Origin: Thozetella sp. PMI_491
Taxonomy: Eukaryota > Ascomycota > Sordariomycetes > Chaetosphaeriales > Chaetosphaeriaceae
Direction of reading: 5' to 3'
Length of the DNA: 64,000 bases
NCBI GenBank assembly: GCA_021432635.1
Contig: MU270147.1
Location: 1-64,000, forward strand
Within the stretch, counting starts at the first letter, position 1; every line of letters begins with the position of its first letter. The position numbers and the translations under genes were made by a program. Shown here in pieces: positions 43,842 to 55,500 of the stretch. The notes under the pieces were generated by a model. The model saw only the letters and a program-made list of their open reading frames with translations, made no database searches and was not told the DNA's origin.

Positions 43842-44540
43842 GACTGCCTGAGTCCTCCGTTCGGCGTATCTGGTATTTTTGGTGACTAGATTTAACCCAG
43901 TACTGTGTCGGTCGATCTCGTGGCATTTTAACCAAAACAACAAAGGAGGTGTCGTAGAATAAATAACTAATATTCAATCTAATTTCAAATTTACAGTGTT
44001 AGGGGTCCAAATAAGCACTAGGCTGTATGTGTGTTGCGCCGCATTACTAAGCAACGTAATTTCAGGATTTTTATTTCATTATTATTTAAACCCCCCCCCC
44101 CACCCCCCGCGCCCTTCCCCCCAAAAAAACACACGGTTCACGTTGGCCAAGCGGCATCAATTTAAGCAAATCAATTGACCGCACATAATGCTTTCTCGAT
44201 TTCACAAAAGACATTAGATATATACCTTATAGCCCTTAACCGTAGTTGCCCACATACTACATACACTACCTAGGTCTCTAGAGACCTTACCTCAAGTACG
44301 GGAAGGGAGGGGGGAAGGGGGGGCCAAGAGCTGCAAGCAACCAGACTACATCATCCACAGTCCAACTTCAGACCTATCCTAAGGTAGCTAACTAAAAGCC
44401 CCTCTATTTCTTCTCGAACTCTATGGTAATTTTGGGGTAGTGGGATGAGTGCGCAGGTCTCTACGGAACGTAGATGCTGAACTTCGAGTACGGAAAGTCC
44501 TCAAGCCGTCATTGAGTTCTCAAAGCTGGTGCTCATCTCC
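43842..44540. other. Intergenic with C-rich run
   Basis: No gene recognised. C-rich tract AAACCCCCCCCCCCACCCC at about 44089-44107. Confidence 0.4.
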
Positions 44541-44544
44541 GATA

Positions 44545-45790
44545 TTAACTAAGCCAGTCCTCTCGGCCAGTCCTCCCGGCCAGCACTTCAGACTCCTTGC
44601 CATTGTATTCCTCGGCCAAGCCCGGGTGTGGTACCCATACAGCTCGCATTCCCGCCCTCCTTCCAGATTCCACTCCCGGTACGCTGTCCTCGAAGACCAG
44701 ACACACCTTCGGCTCAATCTTGGGGACTCCGTCCGGCGGACTCGAATTTATTGTCTCTAGGGCGAAGAGGTAAATGTCAGGCGCTGGCTTGCCTCGGCCG
44801 TCCTGAACGCACGGGTCATCTCCTAGGACCCTCCTGTCTTCGGTAATGTGGCCCAAGAACTTCTTGGTCTCCAGTCGAGTAGCCTTCCGTCGTAGTTGTA
44901 TTTCACACTGCTGGTAGCAAGAGCGATTTCCATCGGCCAGCCGTCGGCACTTTTCACGACTCTTAGGTCGGACAGAAGCTTCTCTGTGCCTGGAAGCGGT
45001 TTACATTCAGGAAAGAGCGGCTGCTACTATTCGCTGCGTTCGTGCTGGAGCCGCTAGCGCGAGATGGGCAATTGGGCCTAAGCATGGAATGTGTCGCCAT
45101 TGGAGGAGCCGGGAACCCCCATCAACTTGGCCTTGACCGACTATGCCATAAGCGGGCGCCAGTACTTGGTCAGGGCGCTGTCAGCGCATTATATATTGAG
45201 CTGGGGGTAGTCAGTGGATTTTTCTCTTCGCCCAGCGTGGCCCTGGTACGGGAGGAACTGTATGGTGGATCCAGACCATGGTCTGACCAGGCCATACCAG
45301 CTCGATTTGTATAAGTAGTTAAGGGGTGCCGTCCTACCTCAGAGGAGGAGGACCATCAAGGATCCATCAGTCCATTATTCTAGCAATCAACTTCCTACAT
45401 TCTTTTCCCTAGACAAGACCAACCACAAGACCACTCTGTACGACCATTACGGGGCTTTGCCCCATTCCTACGTGTTCATCCTACCCTAGCCAGAGCCCAG
45501 CACTCGTTGGATCTCGCATTGGCATGCCCTCTTCCACGTACCACTAGACTTACGCTGCTTCAACGGCCCTACCTACGAACTGGATTGCAAGGTCGTGGTA
45601 TTGGTTCCGCGCTGTGGCTACTAGGCTACGGAGTGTATGGTGGGGTGGTGGTGTTGTGTGTGGGTTGTTCCGCACGTGCTCTGCTTCCTGCTCCCCGTTT
45701 TCAATATAAATATCTTCTGTATTGAGGAGCAAATCCATCCATGTCGAAAATGCAGGTGCGCAAAGGTGGAAAACTAATAGTGGAATCAAG
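44545..45790 (-). pseudogene. Decayed HAD-superfamily phosphatase
   Basis: The HAD nucleophile motif reads TCIFDMDG near 45760 and continues, in the next frame after one extra T, as LLLNTEDIY. About 800 bp further along, LATSSVKYNYDG (about 44910) is motif II. After a further frame change come KKFLGHITED, then DGRGKPAPDIYLFALETI and LVFEDSVPGVESGRRAGM (motifs III/IV) with WVPHPGLAEEY. This pattern is that of DL-glycerol-3-phosphatase/pseudouridine-phosphatase-like HAD enzymes. At least two frame breaks, and a middle segment without similarity, make it non-functional. Confidence 0.7.
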
Positions 45791-46779
45791 GTCAGCTAGG
45801 CTTGAATTAAAAATCAACAATATATTCCGAAGACAGAAGGAAAGGAGAGACAAGGCCGTAAAGGTACCTACTTCAATGCCCGTTGATCGGTCGAAGATAG
45901 GCAGGGAAGTCAATCAGATGCTGAACCCCGCAGCGGAAGCACGTGAGCAGAGGCTGGAGAAAACCCCGCGCACATGGCTGGCTGCTGCCTAGGGAATAAT
46001 TACGCGCCTGTGTGCAGCATAAGATATTGAGTGAAGGCATGGCATTCCCCCAGGTCTCCCATAGACCGATGTCACAATTTGAGGTAGAAATCCTGATCTA
46101 GGACATAAAGTAGTGACCACGTAGCCCTCAATCTTGACCATGAGCAGATACCGGCTGCACTTCAAAACTTTTCTCTATTTGGGCATGTGACTTTAGATCT
46201 TAATAGAAAAATCATTGGTTAAGAAATTCACGCCTTGTCCTGCTCTTCTAGCCGTATTACGATTCACCGATACCAATTTCAAAAGCAACATTGATATGTT
46301 CATCACGGGGTTTTCCAACACTCTATTTCTTGTGTCCTGTGCCGTTCCTTATGTAGCTGATCGTCACTCATGCGCTTCCATCTCTTCCTGGCCATAAAAG
46401 CCGTCGTCAATGTGGTCAACATCCTCGATCTGTTTGGAAATCGCATCTACTCGAAGTCTTGCGAGGAACCCTTTATGGCGGAACCCAGTGCAGAGGTCCT
46501 TCATACCTTCATAGATTCTGTGTTTGACCTGTGTTTGTCAGTGGAAACGCCCCAAATAAGGTAGGTGCCTTGTTTCGCCTCCAATCTTCGCTGTCCCTCA
46601 CTAATGAGAGAAGTACACTCACACATCGCGCTGCTTCATTGCGGGGTACAGAATTGCTGCACTCGTGTTGTACCTTAGGTCAAAGTACAGTAGAATCCGA
46701 GCATCCCAGTCCTCCTCGGGCTCCGAAACAGGAAAGGTTCGCTGATACTGCCAAACATGTTTTTTGCTGCTAAGTCATT
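45791..46779. other. No gene recognised
   Basis: Roughly 1 kb between two pseudogenes. Frames on either strand show no family features. Confidence 0.4.
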
Positions 46780-47600
46780 AGCGAGGGGGTCTCCAATTCC
46801 CAGTCTCATATTCGTTATAATGATTTTGGATCGAAGAAAAGCGGTTCTCCGGTCTACATGTCGGTGGCCAAGTTCCCATCCCAGAGGTCGTCGTGGACCA
46901 GGCATGGCTTGATGGTTCTGCCATTACTTTGCAATGGCCGTAGCAATCTTGGGATAACACGGATCTTCGTGAGGTCCTTGATATGATCAAACTCGGGCCA
47001 GGGTTCATTCTTTTCACCATCAAGATCGAGAAGATGGCCCAGGAGTTGCAGAATACCTATCTTTCCCCAGGAGTCACTCAAGCCATTATTACGCTACACA
47101 ATAGGCCTAGCCATGGGCTTCATATGGAAGCCAAATTTGCTCGTCAGGAAGACCGAGCTCTTATAGAGCTCGGCCAGGCGTGCCGTGAATATCACCGACT
47201 CCGGAGGTTGCTGACCGACTTCCCCGGAACTCGACAAGGATGAAGTGGCACGTAGGGTCGGCTTCGTCCGGTTCCCACTTGGAAGGACGCGGAGCGAATG
47301 TTGAAGAAACCCCATGACCCAAAGCTGCCTGGATCATATACGCACTCTTCTTGTGTTCGATGGCCTGTAACATTAGTCAAAAGCGATTGGAAATCTGAGA
47401 GATGAGGCGCACCGAGCTTGTGGAAATAAAAGACTGCCTTGCCATCCGGCGTGAGGCAAACTAGCTTGACAGTCCGTCCGCATAGGGAGTTGCCGTAAGT
47501 GCTGGCATGCAGAGCTATCGTACAGCTGACCGGTAACGCTATCAACTATTAAGAGAACCCGAGGTAAAATAAATTGCGTTGGGACACCGCACTCACCTGT
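46780..47600 (-). pseudogene. Decayed fructosamine-kinase-like protein
   Basis: Pieces in three frames follow the order of fructosamine-3-kinase/APH-like kinases. They are STYGNSLCGRTVKLVCLTPD (about 47500), the FILVEF hinge near 47240, FTARLAELYKSS with GKFGFHM-like text near 47130, and VIPRLLRPLQ. Then comes the catalytic loop LVHDDLWDGN (active members have HGDLW) near 46900 and NEYETGNWRPPR (about 46800). Frame changes between these blocks and the altered catalytic loop show loss of function. An active family member would phosphorylate glycated lysines. Confidence 0.65.
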
Positions 47601-48114
47601 TAGCACATTGGTTTCTACCTCGAAGTTACCACCAGTTAACTTTAGGGCCTTTGAAGGGGGAGCTTGGCGAGATGCTCATCGACAACTTCCGATTGGCCGG
47701 CTATATTTGCAGCAATAACAACTATATCAAACACACAAGATTGAAGTCTAATGCTTTGAGCTTTGTATGCGGTAGATGTTATAGTATGCTTGAGCGGCCC
47801 GTTTATTATTGGTTAGTGTAAAAGAGGAGAAGGACGAGGTTGGGGCCCCACATACCTAGTTATGCCGACCCGGCCTGTGCGGGGTTCCTAACAAGCATTT
47901 CGACTGCAGTGGAGCGGGGTGTGGACATCTTGATTGGCAAGGCTATCTGCAAGGCAGCTGGCGCCCTCCCTCCTCCTTTATCTAACAACGTGAGACAAGG
48001 ATAAATTTCCCGCCGTCCAAACTCCAGAGCTCTTCGAGGCAGCTATAGAACTCATTTGGGTGTTGTCCGTCGCTTAATTTTCGCAACTCCGACAGAAGCT
48101 GCCCCCAAGACGCC
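47601..48114. other. Intergenic, promoter of the 2EXR gene
   Basis: No coding sequence recognised. Confidence 0.4.
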
Positions 48115-49089
48115 ATGGCCGGGTCGTTTTCTCTCTTCCCAGAGCTTGCCTATGAGATCCGCGAGCTGATATGGTCGTTCGCATATCCCCGGGCTTCCTC
48201 GGAAGTTTGCATTGTCCGGCCCCAGCATCTTCCCACCCCGGGGAGTCAAAGACAAAACCCTGTACCGCTTACTGTTCGAACCGCGTTCCCTGCCATGATG
48301 CACGCCTGCCGCGAGGCCCGCGAGTTCGTCCTTCGACAGGCGGGGATATCTAATATCAAACTTATATACAATCCCCAGTCTGACTGTCTCATACCTACGC
48401 GCCGGTTCGACCCTTCCCTTGACACACTTTACTGGCCGGCGACTCTGTACATGGACTTCAGCCCCTACATTCAAGGCTACAATGGCAATGCCCCTGTACT
48501 GGACTCCGCCATGTCACAACAGCTGAAGCACCTCGCCATCGAGTGGGGAATGATGCATTCAGTTCCCTTACGATTCGTCGAGTACATAATGAGCAGCTGT
48601 CCGGCACTGGAGACCATCTCGGTAGTTTTCCCACATACTCCGGGCAAGTCCAAGTGGACAGACCGCTTCGCGCCGCCGGAGGGGCGGTGTAAACTCCGCG
48701 TGATTGGGGTACAAGAAGGCGAGTCAACCAGTTTGACAGAACAGGGTGCCGGAGAGATGGTCTCGGCCATGCCTCTTCTTCCGGATCCCAAGGATCCATA
48801 CCTGGGCTCGATCAACGGCTTCGTCGATTCAGTAATAAAATACCTGGATATTTACGGGCGAAGTACCGCTGAGAGCATCCGTGAGTCGCAAAGGGGAATC
48901 GAAAGCAACTCGATAAGCATTAGGCTCTGTGGTTATGATCTGAACGAAATGAGATTTACTCGGCTGGTTGTTCAACCGGCCATGTTCACAGAGTATTGGG
49001 GAGGGCAGTGGGTGGGACCCAAACGGGGGTTAAGACTGACACCGCCGATACTGGAGATACAAGGCGTAAATAGCACCGGAAGTAGTTAG
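48115..49089 (+). CDS. 2EXR domain protein
   Basis: Intronless, 324 residues. It opens with the 2EXR pattern FSLFPELAYEIRELIWSFAYP, the F-box-like motif of a large family in Pezizomycotina. Then follow PAMMHACREAREFVLRQ and DTLYWPATLYMDF, typical of the same family's 'all hits were historically F-box-like' architecture, and further helices such as FVEYIMSSCPALETISVVFP. No known activity; members are thought to be adaptor-like. The gene seems intact. A copy of the dispersed repeat starts about 100 bp beyond its stop. Confidence 0.82.
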   Translation: MAGSFSLFPELAYEIRELIWSFAYPRASSEVCIVRPQHLPTPGSQRQNPVPLTVRTAFPAMMHACREAREFVLRQAGISNIKLIYNPQSDCLIPTRRFDPSLDTLYWPATLYMDFSPYIQGYNGNAPVLDSAMSQQLKHLAIEWGMMHSVPLRFVEYIMSSCPALETISVVFPHTPGKSKWTDRFAPPEGRCKLRVIGVQEGESTSLTEQGAGEMVSAMPLLPDPKDPYLGSINGFVDSVIKYLDIYGRSTAESIRESQRGIESNSISIRLCGYDLNEMRFTRLVVQPAMFTEYWGGQWVGPKRGLRLTPPILEIQGVNSTGSS

Positions 49090-49193
49090 CGATACCCTAG
49101 GGTATTGAAGACACTAAAACTCTGGTGTTATAGTTCGCTCCTGCTCGTCGACTGCTACCGTCCGGTCAAGGCCTCCTTCGTCGGCGGATTTCC

Positions 49194-49320
49194 TGAACGG
49201 CTGTAATCGCTATCTTAGATGAAGCTTCCCTTTACCGATATACGGATAGGTATAGATAACTACGTTCTGACCAAGTATAAGTAATTATGTGTGATAAAGC
49301 TGGCGATACGCTTATCTATA
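49194..49320 (+). repeat. Dispersed repeat, copy 2
   Basis: Direct-orientation partner of 39126-39290. The two align with scattered substitutions, many of them transitions, consistent with old copies or repeat-induced point mutation. Confidence 0.7.
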
Positions 49321-49553
49321 TACTCGTACATGTAGCTCTTAAGCGTTGTGTTAGCATGGATATCCATGGCACTCTAGAGGCTCGGCGTTACAGAGCGAGA
49401 CTCCCGGTCCTAGTTGCTCTGCCAGTAATGCGTAGCATGCCGGCGAGTGGAAAGCAAACTGTAACAGAGGCCCTGATTTGACTGTAGTAAATCTATTATA
49501 TCTACCCGATTCTACTATTTTCATTCAATCAACTACTTATATACAGAAACAAC

Positions 49554-52500
49554 TTAGCTACAAGCACCGTCACCGTCAAGCGGGCAGTAGCTCCAGTAGT
49601 TGCAGAACCCAAATGTCGGACAATTCGAGCAGCCGTTGTCAAAAGTAGACTCGTAGACTGAGCACCTGTAAGTCCCACAATCTTGAACTTCGTGCCAATT
49701 GTTTGTTCTGGGAATCTCAGACTCCCAACCGTCAGCAGCTTTATACACGATTTTACCCCCGTTGTTAGTGATCCTAACGCTCGCTCCAGGGCCTAAGGCA
49801 CCCCTACCGTTGTCTTTACCACAGTCAATATCGTACTCAGTACTACTTGAGGCAAACCAAATAGTCTGACCACCATAGCATATCTCAACGCCATTGTCGA
49901 ATATTTGAACATTAATAAGATCACCTTGAGAGGCATCATTGTTCATCATTGTACGCCCAACGATACAACGAGGCTTGGCTGGGTCGCTTGTTGGTTTCGG
50001 CGGTGCGGGCGTAGCTGTGTAGAAGTCTCCAGCGCACTCGGTCTTGCCTCCAGAGACAGACGAGGTCTCGCAGGCAATGACAGCTCCGTCGCCATTCGTC
50101 ATAGTGTATGGCCATGGGTCGGGGAACGTGGTGTAACCGCACACATTCGTCGAGGTAGTTAACGTCGGCAAGGTGTGGGGGTAGCCTTCGCAGTTACAAT
50201 AAGCCTTGTTTTCCTGCGGCTGAGCTCCAAATCGGCATATGGGGGGCAGCGAGGTATAGGCGCATGGCGCCGTGGTCGCAGGCATGAAGGGCATGGTTGA
50301 TGCGTAGCCAGTACCACAATCGCAGTATGTGTAGATCTTGGAGGCAGCAGTAGTGGTGGCGGGCTTGCAGAGATCATCAGGACCTGACACAGGGGTCGGC
50401 GAGTCGAAGTCCCCGGGGACACCGGTAGGATTAGGGATGCAGTAATCTCCTGCGCACAGCTTGCCACAGCCTGAGGTACAGGTCGGCGCCGGCGGGCCTT
50501 GCTCGAACGTAATGGGCGGCCCTTGAGGTCCGGAACCGCTGTCACCGCCGCCAGGGCTACCGGGATTGCTGGGCAAGGAACAACTGCCGCCATCTTGACG
50601 CCCAGAAAGCCCACGCTTCGCTGCGCTGCCAGAGGTGCAAGTGCTTTGCTTTATCTGGCCATTCCAGGCCACTTTGACCGCAACACCGCCTGGATCTGGG
50701 TCGACTTTGATGTTTCGGGCAAGCTCAAGAATCTTACTCTTTACCTCGCCTGAGTAGAAAACGTTCATACCAGGCATAGCCCTCAGGTTGGCCGCAAGAC
50801 CGGCAACTAGTGGCGTAGCTAAGCGGCAAAAAAGGAAAACGTCAGCATGTGTTCTTCGTCGCGTGTCGGGTATGAATACGTACCATAGGATGTTCCTGCT
50901 TCCCCTTCGTCGTACTCCTCATATGGCCATCCGACCGGATACGGGAGGTTTCCACCTGGGGCATATACATCCACCAAGTCTCCACGTTGACTCGAATGCC
51001 AGAGCTTGCCATTCTTGTCACAGCCTCCGACCACGATGATTTCTGGAACCTCTCTGCCGAGCAGTGCTGGCATGTTATCGACACTCCCGTCGCCAACTTC
51101 GCCATCGTTTCCAGCGGCTATGAGAAAAACAGGCTCGTATTTTGCCCGCATGGCCTCCATCAGATATCCTATATCTGTCAGCGCTCCTTGCTTCTGTTAG
51201 GTCGGTGGGTGGGCGGCTTTCTTACTCATGACTCTCCACATAAACTGAGGGGCCCAGTCTGGGTGTAAGCCCCACGACATATTGACGACTGTCGTTCCTT
51301 TGGGCCTTAGGGCCATGTCGTTGGCTGTATTCACGATCGCCTCCAGCCACCTCTCCACCGGCCACTTCGGATTGACATAGCCGGGCAGCTCTACGTGGAC
51401 GCCGGTTGCCTTCCTAGCCATACCGGCGAACTTGCCGAATGCGAGCGACGCTACCATTGTCCCGTGCGACGCATCAGCATCAATGGGCACCGCATGCCCG
51501 TAGTTCTGAAGCTTTATACTCTGAGGGGTACGACCGAGGAACTCCGAAATGTCGGAGAAGCCGTTTTCGAGGAAATAGATGGTCTGGCCTTCGCCGAGGC
51601 TCTCATCGAAGTAGTAGGTCCACTTATCATTAGCGGGGTCGTGATCTCCATCTTTCACATTGAAGGACACATCTGGCGGTATGGACATAGCCGCTAGATT
51701 CCAGAAGTCAGATGTATCCTCGCTGACACTTCGCTTGTTAAGGGTCGATGCCGGGATGCTCGTGTTATTCCCCTTCCCAGGTATCAAAGATCGACGTTTG
51801 CGTTTTCGACCTATGTTAGGACTGTCGGCGGTCCAGCCCTCGTCCAATATGTGCTGCGCGAAGTGGTACACGACCCCAACCTGGCAGCAGTAATGTTAGT
51901 AGCTATACGACATTGCTAGCTGGAGAGTAGCCGCTGCAAGATCAACTCACTCCGTCGAGGAGGGATAGATTATCCTCAGCTTGGTGGCCCATGTTTGTGA
52001 CGTAGAAAAAGGCCGTGAAGCCAAGATCGTTGGCCCTGATCTCTTTGTAGCCAAGTCCTAGAGCTGCCTGACGGTCGTCGAGGAGCGCGCGAATCTCGTC
52101 TACCTCTGCGTTGTTCTGTGGGTCTATTGGCAAAACGATGCCGTCCTGGCCGTCGTCTTCGCAGCTCCACCAATCTGGCTCCCTCTTGCCCAGAGGGCCG
52201 GGGGTGGCCTCGCAAGCCTTCACCGTAGTCGTACTCTCCACGTCTTGGAGATTGCAGCCGGTTATGGTCAAGCAGGTTGATTTGACCTCTGTTGCTGTTG
52301 TTCTAGTGACCTGGTCTGACACAGTTGTCCCGAACGAGCTGGTCGTGAGGCAGAGCGATGCCTCTGCGGGCTCACAGTCGGTTGGCTTAGGTTCGTACTC
52401 CGGCTGGCCTCCGGGGTGGATACTGTGGTGTGATAAGCAACAGTCGTTGGCTAGAGCAGCAAGCAGCAGGATCAACATACGTGATTTTAGGCCAAGGAGG

Positions 52501-55500
52501 CAAGCTGCCCCGAATATTGATGTTCGGTGGCAGCTTGATCTTGTCTAACGGCGGCGGTCCCGGCCCCCAGACGCCAGTGGGCAGTTCCCATTCCCATCCA
52601 CCGATTATGATGCCCTCCCAGCTGACACAGATCTACGCCGCCACGTCAGCAACTACGCTACCGAGTGACCGTCACGGAGGATGACTCACGAAAAAGAACC
52701 ACAGCTTGCAGGTGGTCTTATACAGCGGCCCGATGTCGTCGTCGTCCTCTCCGTCTTCAGGTACCTCCTCGTCCACAGGCTCCACAGACCATGACGGGGG
52801 CCAGGGCACTGCTGTCGACGATGTCGATGGTGCTTCGCCTGTATACGGCGGACCCCAGTCCGCCGGGTAGGACGTCGGCCCTGTGTCGATAGACGGGTAT
52901 ACCGGGGGATCTCTGGAGGTCGAAGTCGGTGTCAGCCAAGGGCCACCCGTCGAACTGGTCCAGCTCGCCGGTGGCCCCCCTGTCAGTGCGGGCCATGGCG
53001 GAAGTGTGAGAGTCCGGGTCTGGGTCAAACCGCTCGGGCCGGTGATGGTCGTAACAATCGGCGGTATGTCGACACTGGCCGTGGGAATAAATGTGCCGCC
53101 TAGCATCCCCATGGTGGCGTTTACGTTGGAGAAGGGCATCGAGTCTATCGTGATGGGCGGCACTTGGACCACAACGGTTGCTGTGACGCCCGGGAGGAAT
53201 CCTAGAGACGTCGTGTAGTCATCTATCGTGATGGTCGTAGTGGAATGTAGCGGGCTTGGTGGCAGTACGAGAATGCAAGGTGGCTCGCACTCGGCGGGTG
53301 TCCCAGTATATATTATCTGATCTAGGTACACCACTTCGTAGCTACGGAGCCTGTCAGTATTTCACTATGCGCAAACAAAGTGGTCGTCTCGAAGGGCTTA
53401 CATGTTTGGCTCATCGTCAGTGAAAGCCTGCAGGTCAACGGCCCAGTCAATAGTGCCGGCAAAGCTCTGGCTCGACCAGAGAGACCGGCGCCTCATCTTG
53501 GTCTCGTCGGTCATATAGGCAACCCACTCGGTCTGGTCATATACGAGGATGTCGGAGTCGGAAGCCGCGTCGTAGTAAGCATTGATGGCCACTTTTCCGG
53601 ACTCGATGATCTCGTTAATTTCGGCGTTGGATATATACCCTGAGGTGTCTGTGCATTCGCCCTTGGCAGCGTTGGAGTTGAGCCTATCTCCGGTGAAGGT
53701 GCAGTCGGGGCCGGTACAGCCCGCTTGCGCCATCTTGAAGCTGCGGCCGTAGCTAGACTCGCCCACGAAGATAATGTTGGTTTTGACTCCTGCCTTGGTT
53801 ACTGCAGGCAGAAAGGTGCAGCAAACGCAGTTAGCCCATGAAACCTAGCTTGATTCGGCAGAGGGTGGTTTCCTTACTCATTGAAAGAGCGGTTCTCGTC
53901 TCCGTCAAGTTGACTATAGCACGGTCGCGCACCGGTCAGCTAAAGTACTGGCACGGGCTGGGGAATGCCAAGTCAGAATTCTCACCGTGGCTTCGGAGGC
54001 AGTTACCCCCTGTACAGCCCTCCATGGAGTATTGGTTGCCGGCGTCCCACTGGCCTGTAGCGATAGATTTCGAGGAGTAAGCAACTGTTCCTGAGTGATG
54101 AGACTGGGAGCATCAAACACGTACCGTGTAGGTCATAGGTCATGTAGACGATGTAATCAAGGACATTGGCCATCATATCGATTGGGAAGGCTCTGAGATA
54201 CCAGTAGCTTGCGGGTGCTGCTATGGATAGCGATGCACCAGCAGGTAACTTCGTCCGCATAACGGACAGGAACTTGAAGTAATTCAGGCCATCTTGGGGG
54301 TCGCCCGGCGGAGTGCCAGGTATATCCGTCGCGCCTGGGTATTCCCAATCGAAATCTATCCCATCTATACCCTCGTCCGAAAGAAACTTAGCAACATTGG
54401 CCGCGAAGGTGGCACGATTTGCCGGGCTCATGGCCTCCCGGAGGATATCGTACGTCTCAGGCTCGGTAGAGTACCCCCAACCCCCAAACGAGACGATCCG
54501 CCTCTGGTCTAGCTTCTTGAAGTCGTCCCACTGGCCAAACGGGTCGTCGATATTCACCGTCCAGTCGGCCGTGTTGACGCCCGCGAAGGCCCAGTGGATA
54601 TGCGTATAAGGGGCTCCATCGCCCCTGAGGTTGCCGGCTGTCTTGGCCGCCATCCACAGGCACGGGCGGTTAAAGTTCCACGTCTCGTAGTAGCCTACGC
54701 GCTGAAAGGCTGCTGGTGCCTCGTCGTTGTTTTTGATGTCAGTCCCACAGTTAGAAACGCACCCGTTCTGTAGGGCGGAGGTGCCTGGGTTGCCAAGCTC
54801 GGTTGGCTGTACGTTGCAGAAGTCGCCACTGATGCCACAGTTGCCCCAGACATTGCAGCAGGCGTTGAGTGGGCAGCTGTTCAAGTTGATTAATTCGTCG
54901 TTATCTTCGACATACGTCGCATCTGAGCCCACTACGGTAGGCCCGCAGATGGCCTTCGAGTCCGGATATGGCATGGGTCGTCTGTAGGTAGATATCAGCA
55001 CACCTGGTTCCTGCCACGGCTACCCAGAGTCGGCACAGCTTACTTTCCATCAGATATGCAGATATTCGTATCGACCAGCATCTTGCCGCATCCATACCAA
55101 CCGTACGTCTTTCCTTTGTTCCAGTCCTCAATATCTTGTGCTGTTATGGCATACCTCCCTGCAATCGAATTGCAGGTGTCTCCGGTGACAACATGGTAGG
55201 TGGCGCAAATACCGTCATCCCCGGGCTTAGGTATAAGGTCGTCCATACCACCCTCAGAACAACAGACATACTGGCCCGGCATCAGAAGCCCGCAGTCCAG
55301 TGTCGGGTTGAACTTGGTGAAATCGCTGGTTGAGATCCCACAGCGCGTGGCTATGGCGGGACACAAGTCACCGTAGGCCACCGTCTCAAGCTGGCACAAG
55401 CCACGGCGCCCGATTTTCTTGCTGTTTTCACGCGCCGGGATTGTGAGCCGAGCTGCTTGAGGGGCATTGAATACGGCATGACGGCCAAAGCGGGACTGAA

